Origin: BOG-908 sp964242595
GTDB lineage: Bacteria; Pseudomonadota; Alphaproteobacteria; Acetobacterales; Acetobacteraceae
Length of the DNA: 37,817 nucleotides
Reading direction: 5' to 3'
NCBI GenBank assembly: GCA_964242595.1
Contig: CAXTBC010000042.1
Coordinates: forward strand, 1 to 37,817
The position numbers were made by a program, and so were the translations under genes. The first letter of the stretch is position 1; every line of letters begins with the position of its first letter. This document shows positions 34,428 through 37,817 of this stretch, piece by piece. The notes below the pieces were generated by a model. The model was given only the letters and a program-made list of their open reading frames with translations. It was not told the origin of the DNA and made no database searches.

Positions 34428-36257
34428 ATGACCCACCACGCCCCCGAGGGCTCCGCCGCCATCACGCCGGACCTGGACCAGTCCCTTCCCAGCTGGAACC
34501 TGGCCGACCTCTACACCGCGCCGGACAGCCCGCAGGTTGAGGCCGACCTGGCGGACGCCGAGGCGCGCGCGGTGGCGTTCGCGGAAGGCCACGCCGGCCG
34601 GCTGGCCGGCCTGTCGGGCGCCGCGCTGGCCGCCGCGATGGAGACCTTCGAGGCGATCGACGAGGTGCTGGGGCGGGTGATGAGCTACGCGCAGCTGCTG
34701 TTCAGCGCGGACAGCACAAACGCCGCGGCCGGCCAGTTCTACCAGTCCATGATGGAACGCTGCACCGCCATCAGCGCCCATATCCTGTTCTTCCGGCTCG
34801 AACTGAACCGCATCGACGACGCGGTGCTGGAAGCCAAGTTCGCCGACCCCGCCTTCGCCCGCTGGCGCCCCTTCCTGCGTGACTTGCGGGTGTGGCGCCG
34901 CCACCAGCTCTCCGACGAGCTGGAGCGCTTCGTGCACGACCGCGAGGTGACCGGCCGCAGCGCCTGGAGCCGGCTGTTCGACGAGACGGTGGCCGGCATG
35001 CGCGTGCCGTTCGGCGGCGCGCAGCTCACGGTGAACGCGGTGCTGAACAAGCTGTCCGACCCGGACCGCGCGGTGCGCGAGACCGCCGCCGCGGCCATCG
35101 GGCACGCCTTCGAGGACCGCGCCAAGCTGTTCTCGCTGATCACCAACACCCTGGCCAAGGACAAGGAGATCATCGACACCTGGCGGCACCTGCCCCGGCC
35201 GGGCAGCGACCGCAACCTGTCCAACGTGGTGGAAGACGAGGTGGTGGACGCGCTGGTGACCGCCGTGGTCGCCGACTTCCCGCGCCTGTCCCATCGCTAC
35301 TACAAGCTGAAGGCACGCTGGCTGGGGCTGGAGAAGCTGCAGCACTGGGATCGCAACGCGCCGCTGCCGGGCGACGACGACCGACGCATTACCTGGGCGG
35401 AGGCCGAGCGCACGGTGCTGGGGGCCTACAACAGCTTTGACGCCGATCTTGGCGCCGTGGGCCAGCGCTTCTTCGACCACAACTGGATCGACGCGCCGCC
35501 GCGCGAGGGCAAGTCCGGCGGCGCCTTCGCCCATCCCACGGTGCCCAGCGTGCACCCCTACATCCTGATGAACTTCCACGGCCGCACGCGCGATGTGATG
35601 ACGCTGGCCCACGAGCTGGGCCATGGCGTGCACCAGGTGCTGGCTGGCGGGCAGGGCTACCTGATGAGCGGCACGCCGCTGACGCTGGCCGAGACGGCCA
35701 GCGTGTTCGGCGAGATGCTCACCTTCCGCGCCCTGCTGGAGGCTGAGACCGACCCCGCCCGACGCCGGCTGATGCTGGCCGGCAAGGTGGAGGACATGCT
35801 CAACACCGTGGTGCGGCAGATCGCTTTCTACCGCTTCGAGACGCTGCTGCACGACGAGCGCCGTGGCGGCGAGCTGCTGCCCGAGCGGATCGGCGAGATC
35901 TGGATGCAGGTGCAGACCGAGAGCCTGGGCCCGGCCTTCGAGTTCACGCCGGACTACAGCGTGTTCTGGGCGTACGTGCCGCACTTCGTCCACTCGCCGT
36001 TCTACGTGTATGCCTACGCGTTCGGGGATTGCCTGGTGAACGCCCTCTACAGCGTGTTCCAGTCCGGCCATCCCGGCTTCCAGGCGAAATATCGCGAGAT
36101 GCTGCGCGCCGGCGGCACCAAGGTGCACCGCGACCTGCTGGCGCCGTTCGGGCTGGATGCCTCCGACCCGGCTTTCTGGCGGCGCGGGCTGGACGTGATC
36201 GCCGGCTTCATCGACGAGCTGGAAGCCGGCGAGCCGGCAGGGGGCGCGCATGGTTGA
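34428..36257 (+). CDS. pepF: Oligoendopeptidase F (M3 family)
   Basis: Zinc metallopeptidase that degrades oligopeptides in the cytoplasm, 609 aa. The N-terminal WNLADLYTAPDSPQ is typical of PepF. The M3 catalytic motif is LAHELGHGVH (HELGH at 395-399), with the third zinc ligand Glu expected in the LTLAETASVFGEML helix. Downstream YSVFWAYVPHFVHSPFYVYAYAFG is the conserved substrate-binding stretch. The ATG at 34428 has AAGGAC about 9 bases upstream; a TTG at 34371 is less likely. The 3' end overlaps the next gene by 8 bases, indicating coupling. Confidence 0.95.
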   Translation: MTHHAPEGSAAITPDLDQSLPSWNLADLYTAPDSPQVEADLADAEARAVAFAEGHAGRLAGLSGAALAAAMETFEAIDEVLGRVMSYAQLLFSADSTNAAAGQFYQSMMERCTAISAHILFFRLELNRIDDAVLEAKFADPAFARWRPFLRDLRVWRRHQLSDELERFVHDREVTGRSAWSRLFDETVAGMRVPFGGAQLTVNAVLNKLSDPDRAVRETAAAAIGHAFEDRAKLFSLITNTLAKDKEIIDTWRHLPRPGSDRNLSNVVEDEVVDALVTAVVADFPRLSHRYYKLKARWLGLEKLQHWDRNAPLPGDDDRRITWAEAERTVLGAYNSFDADLGAVGQRFFDHNWIDAPPREGKSGGAFAHPTVPSVHPYILMNFHGRTRDVMTLAHELGHGVHQVLAGGQGYLMSGTPLTLAETASVFGEMLTFRALLEAETDPARRRLMLAGKVEDMLNTVVRQIAFYRFETLLHDERRGGELLPERIGEIWMQVQTESLGPAFEFTPDYSVFWAYVPHFVHSPFYVYAYAFGDCLVNALYSVFQSGHPGFQAKYREMLRAGGTKVHRDLLAPFGLDASDPAFWRRGLDVIAGFIDELEAGEPAGGAHG

Positions 36258-37617
36258 CCGCCCGCCATCCGGGGTGAACAGCCCGAACCTGTTCGGCGAG
36301 ATCAGGCGGTTCGCCCGGACGTCGGGCGCGGTGGGCGGGATCGCGGCCCGGGTGGCCGGGCAGAAGGTGTTCGGGCTGAAGGGCGGCAGCGGGGCGCATG
36401 CCGAGGATCTCAAGGCCATCCTCGGCGGCCTGAAAGGGCCGCTGATGAAGGTGGCACAGTTCCTCTCCACCATCCCGGACGCGCTGCCGCCGGAATACGC
36501 GGCTGAGCTGGCGCAACTGCAGGCCAACGCGCCGCCAATGGGCTGGGCGTTCGTGCGCCGCCGCATGGCCACCGAGCTGGGCGCCGGGTGGGAGAGCAGG
36601 TTCGCCGAGTTCGGGCGCGATGCCGCCGCCGCTGCGAGCCTGGGGCAGGTGCACCGTGCTCGCCTGACGGACGGGCGCGACGTGGCCTGCAAGCTGCAGT
36701 ATCCGGACATGCCCAGTGTGGTGGAAGCCGACCTGCGCCAGCTCCGCCTGGCGCTCTCGCTGTACCATCGCATGGACAACGCCCTGCAGAACGAGGAGAT
36801 CTACAAGGAACTGTCCGAGCGCCTGCGGGAGGAACTGGATTACGTGCGCGAAGCCGCCCAGATGCGGCTGTACGGTCTGATGCTGCGAGGCACGTCTACC
36901 GTCACCATACCCGAGCCGGTGATGGAGGCCACCACGGCGCGGCTGCTGACCATGACCTGGTTGCCAGGCCGCGCGCTGCAGAGCGTGCTCGATACGGACC
37001 CGCCTCTGGAAGTGCGCAACGACATCGCGCGTTCCCTGTTCACCGCCTGGTACATCCCGCTATACCGCTTCGGGGTGATCCATGGCGACCCGCATCTGGG
37101 CAACTACCAGGTGCGCGAGGACAACGGCATCAACTTGCTGGATTTCGGCGCCATACGGGTGTTCCGCCCGCACTTCCTGCGCGGCGTCATCGACCTGTTC
37201 GAGGCGGTGCGCGACGGCGACGAGGAGCGCGCGCACCACGCCTACGAGGGCTGGGGCTTCGAGGGCCTCTCGCGCGAGAAAACGGACGTGCTGAACGAGT
37301 GGGCGCGCTTTCTCTACGAGCCGCTGATCCAGGACAGGGTGCGCTCCATCCAGGAGAGTAACGACCCGCAATACGGCCGCGAGGTGGCCCAGAAGGTGCA
37401 CGCCGGCCTGCAGCGTACCGGCGGGGTGAAGCCACCGCGCGAGTTCGTGCTGATGGACCGCTCTGCCATCGGCCTGGGCTCAGTGTTCCTGCGGCTGGGC
37501 GCCAAGCTGAACTGGCACCGCATGTTCCACGAGCTGATCGACGGCTTCAACGAGCAGGAACTGGCCGCACGCCAGGCGGCAGCCCTGGTCGAAGCGGGCG
37601 TGCCGGCAGCGTTGTAG
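36250..37617 (+). CDS. ABC1/UbiB-family atypical kinase
   Basis: A 455-aa protein of the ABC1 (ADCK/UbiB) family, atypical kinase-like ATPases linked to ubiquinone and lipid metabolism. The N-terminal extension includes the KxGQ-type motif as KVAQ (67-70) in GPLMKVAQFLSTIPDALPP. The Ala-rich loop AAAASLGQVHRARL replaces a Gly-rich loop. VACKLQYP carries the ATP-binding Lys, ELDYVREAAQMRLY is family-typical, the catalytic loop is HGDPHLGNY (278-286), and the metal-binding DFG is 298-300. No terminal membrane segment of the classic UbiB kind is obvious, so it may be a soluble paralogue. Coupled to pepF by an 8-base overlap. Confidence 0.9.
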   Translation: MVDRPPSGVNSPNLFGEIRRFARTSGAVGGIAARVAGQKVFGLKGGSGAHAEDLKAILGGLKGPLMKVAQFLSTIPDALPPEYAAELAQLQANAPPMGWAFVRRRMATELGAGWESRFAEFGRDAAAAASLGQVHRARLTDGRDVACKLQYPDMPSVVEADLRQLRLALSLYHRMDNALQNEEIYKELSERLREELDYVREAAQMRLYGLMLRGTSTVTIPEPVMEATTARLLTMTWLPGRALQSVLDTDPPLEVRNDIARSLFTAWYIPLYRFGVIHGDPHLGNYQVREDNGINLLDFGAIRVFRPHFLRGVIDLFEAVRDGDEERAHHAYEGWGFEGLSREKTDVLNEWARFLYEPLIQDRVRSIQESNDPQYGREVAQKVHAGLQRTGGVKPPREFVLMDRSAIGLGSVFLRLGAKLNWHRMFHELIDGFNEQELAARQAAALVEAGVPAAL

Positions 37618-37762
37618 GCGGCGTTGATTGTTGCATCCGAGGACGGACGAGCAAGGATGAGAGTGCCTGAACTGGAACGCGCTCACCTTCCTCCGCCGCG
37701 ACGGCGGTGCGCAATATTGTGACGCCTCTCCAGGGCACAGCAATGATCTTGGACGACGCCTC

Positions 37763-37817
37763 ATACCAACGGCCTTTAATGTTGACCTGTGAAGGAAGGC
37801 CAAGGGCTCTGCCCCTG
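37763..37817. repeat. GGGGCTCTGCCCC repeat, copy 3, cut by the window edge
   Basis: ATACCAACGG lead motif (37763-37772), TTGACCTGTGAAGGAAGGCC, then AGGGCTCTGCCCCTG running into the window end. One mismatch in the hairpin (A for G). The 145 bases before it, after the kinase stop, hold no recognised gene. Confidence 0.72.

Noticed and set aside
34392..36779. A 795-codon antisense open frame opposite pepF and the kinase gene
   Set aside because: High GC leaves the antisense frame free of stops. The translation has no family features, and the plus-strand genes are certain.
37693..37707. Hairpin CCGCCG-CGA-CGGCGG after the ABC1 kinase gene
   Set aside because: No T-run follows, and short GC palindromes are frequent in sequence of this composition, so a terminator is not supported.

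Overview
The window is very GC-rich, with strongly GC-biased third codon positions, and comes from the chromosome of an alphaproteobacterium, most probably a member of the Acetobacteraceae/Rhodospirillales. The family assignment is an inference. It rests on the ftsE-ftsX-ydcF-plsC cluster divergent from an MJ0042 zinc-ribbon gene, a Nudix-type NAD regulator ahead of nadABC, GapR (DUF2312), an EcfG-like promoter, and two families of dispersed palindromic repeats. No plasmid, phage or IS genes, tRNA, rRNA or CRISPR array were recognised.

Layout. 1-3.5 kb: the 3' part of typA, then an overlapping pair made of a pesticin-like muramidase with a peptidoglycan-binding domain and an exported protein with an LprI-type (lysozyme-inhibitor) domain. 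3.7-9.0 kb: de novo NAD synthesis on the minus strand, in transcription order smr, nadQ, nadA, nadB, nadC, with two matching palindromic operators between nadQ and nadA. 9.1-13.9 kb: a sedolisin (S53) peptidase, a GT-C type membrane glycosyltransferase with an unclear start, a small overlapping gene and a concentrative nucleoside transporter. 13.9-18.0 kb: a small ORF, then minus-strand ftsE-ftsX-ydcF-like-plsC joined by 4-base overlaps, with the zinc-ribbon gene divergent. 18.0-19.8 kb: a divergent two-component pair, a stand-alone receiver and a histidine kinase whose LOV-like sensor lacks the photoactive cysteine. 19.8-22.1 kb: a gene-poor, decaying segment with an alcohol dehydrogenase remnant, intact gapR and a frameshifted gapR paralogue. 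22.3-25.4 kb: pyk and zwf (central sugar metabolism). 25.6-29.7 kb: a DUF4743-type Nudix hydrolase divergent from an ATM1-type ABC exporter, followed by three small genes. 29.7-30.6 kb: about 0.9 kb without a recognisable gene. 30.6-34.4 kb: a tiny exported protein ending in two VHHYP motifs, a large two-component-propeller/GGDEF sensor and a C-terminal gapR fragment. 34.4-37.6 kb: pepF overlapping an ABC1-family (UbiB-like) kinase gene.

The most unusual feature is a dispersed palindromic element, about 125-155 bp, made of two inverted hairpin arms. There are seven two-armed copies, four single arms and one decayed copy in 38 kb. All lie between genes, often within a few bases of a stop or start codon, and one sits inside the nadA-nadBC operon. 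Base changes on the two sides of each hairpin compensate each other (CTTC/GAAG, GTTC/GAAC, GTCC/GGAC), which indicates that the structure itself is maintained. A second, rarer repeat is built around the hairpin GGGGCTCTGCCCC.
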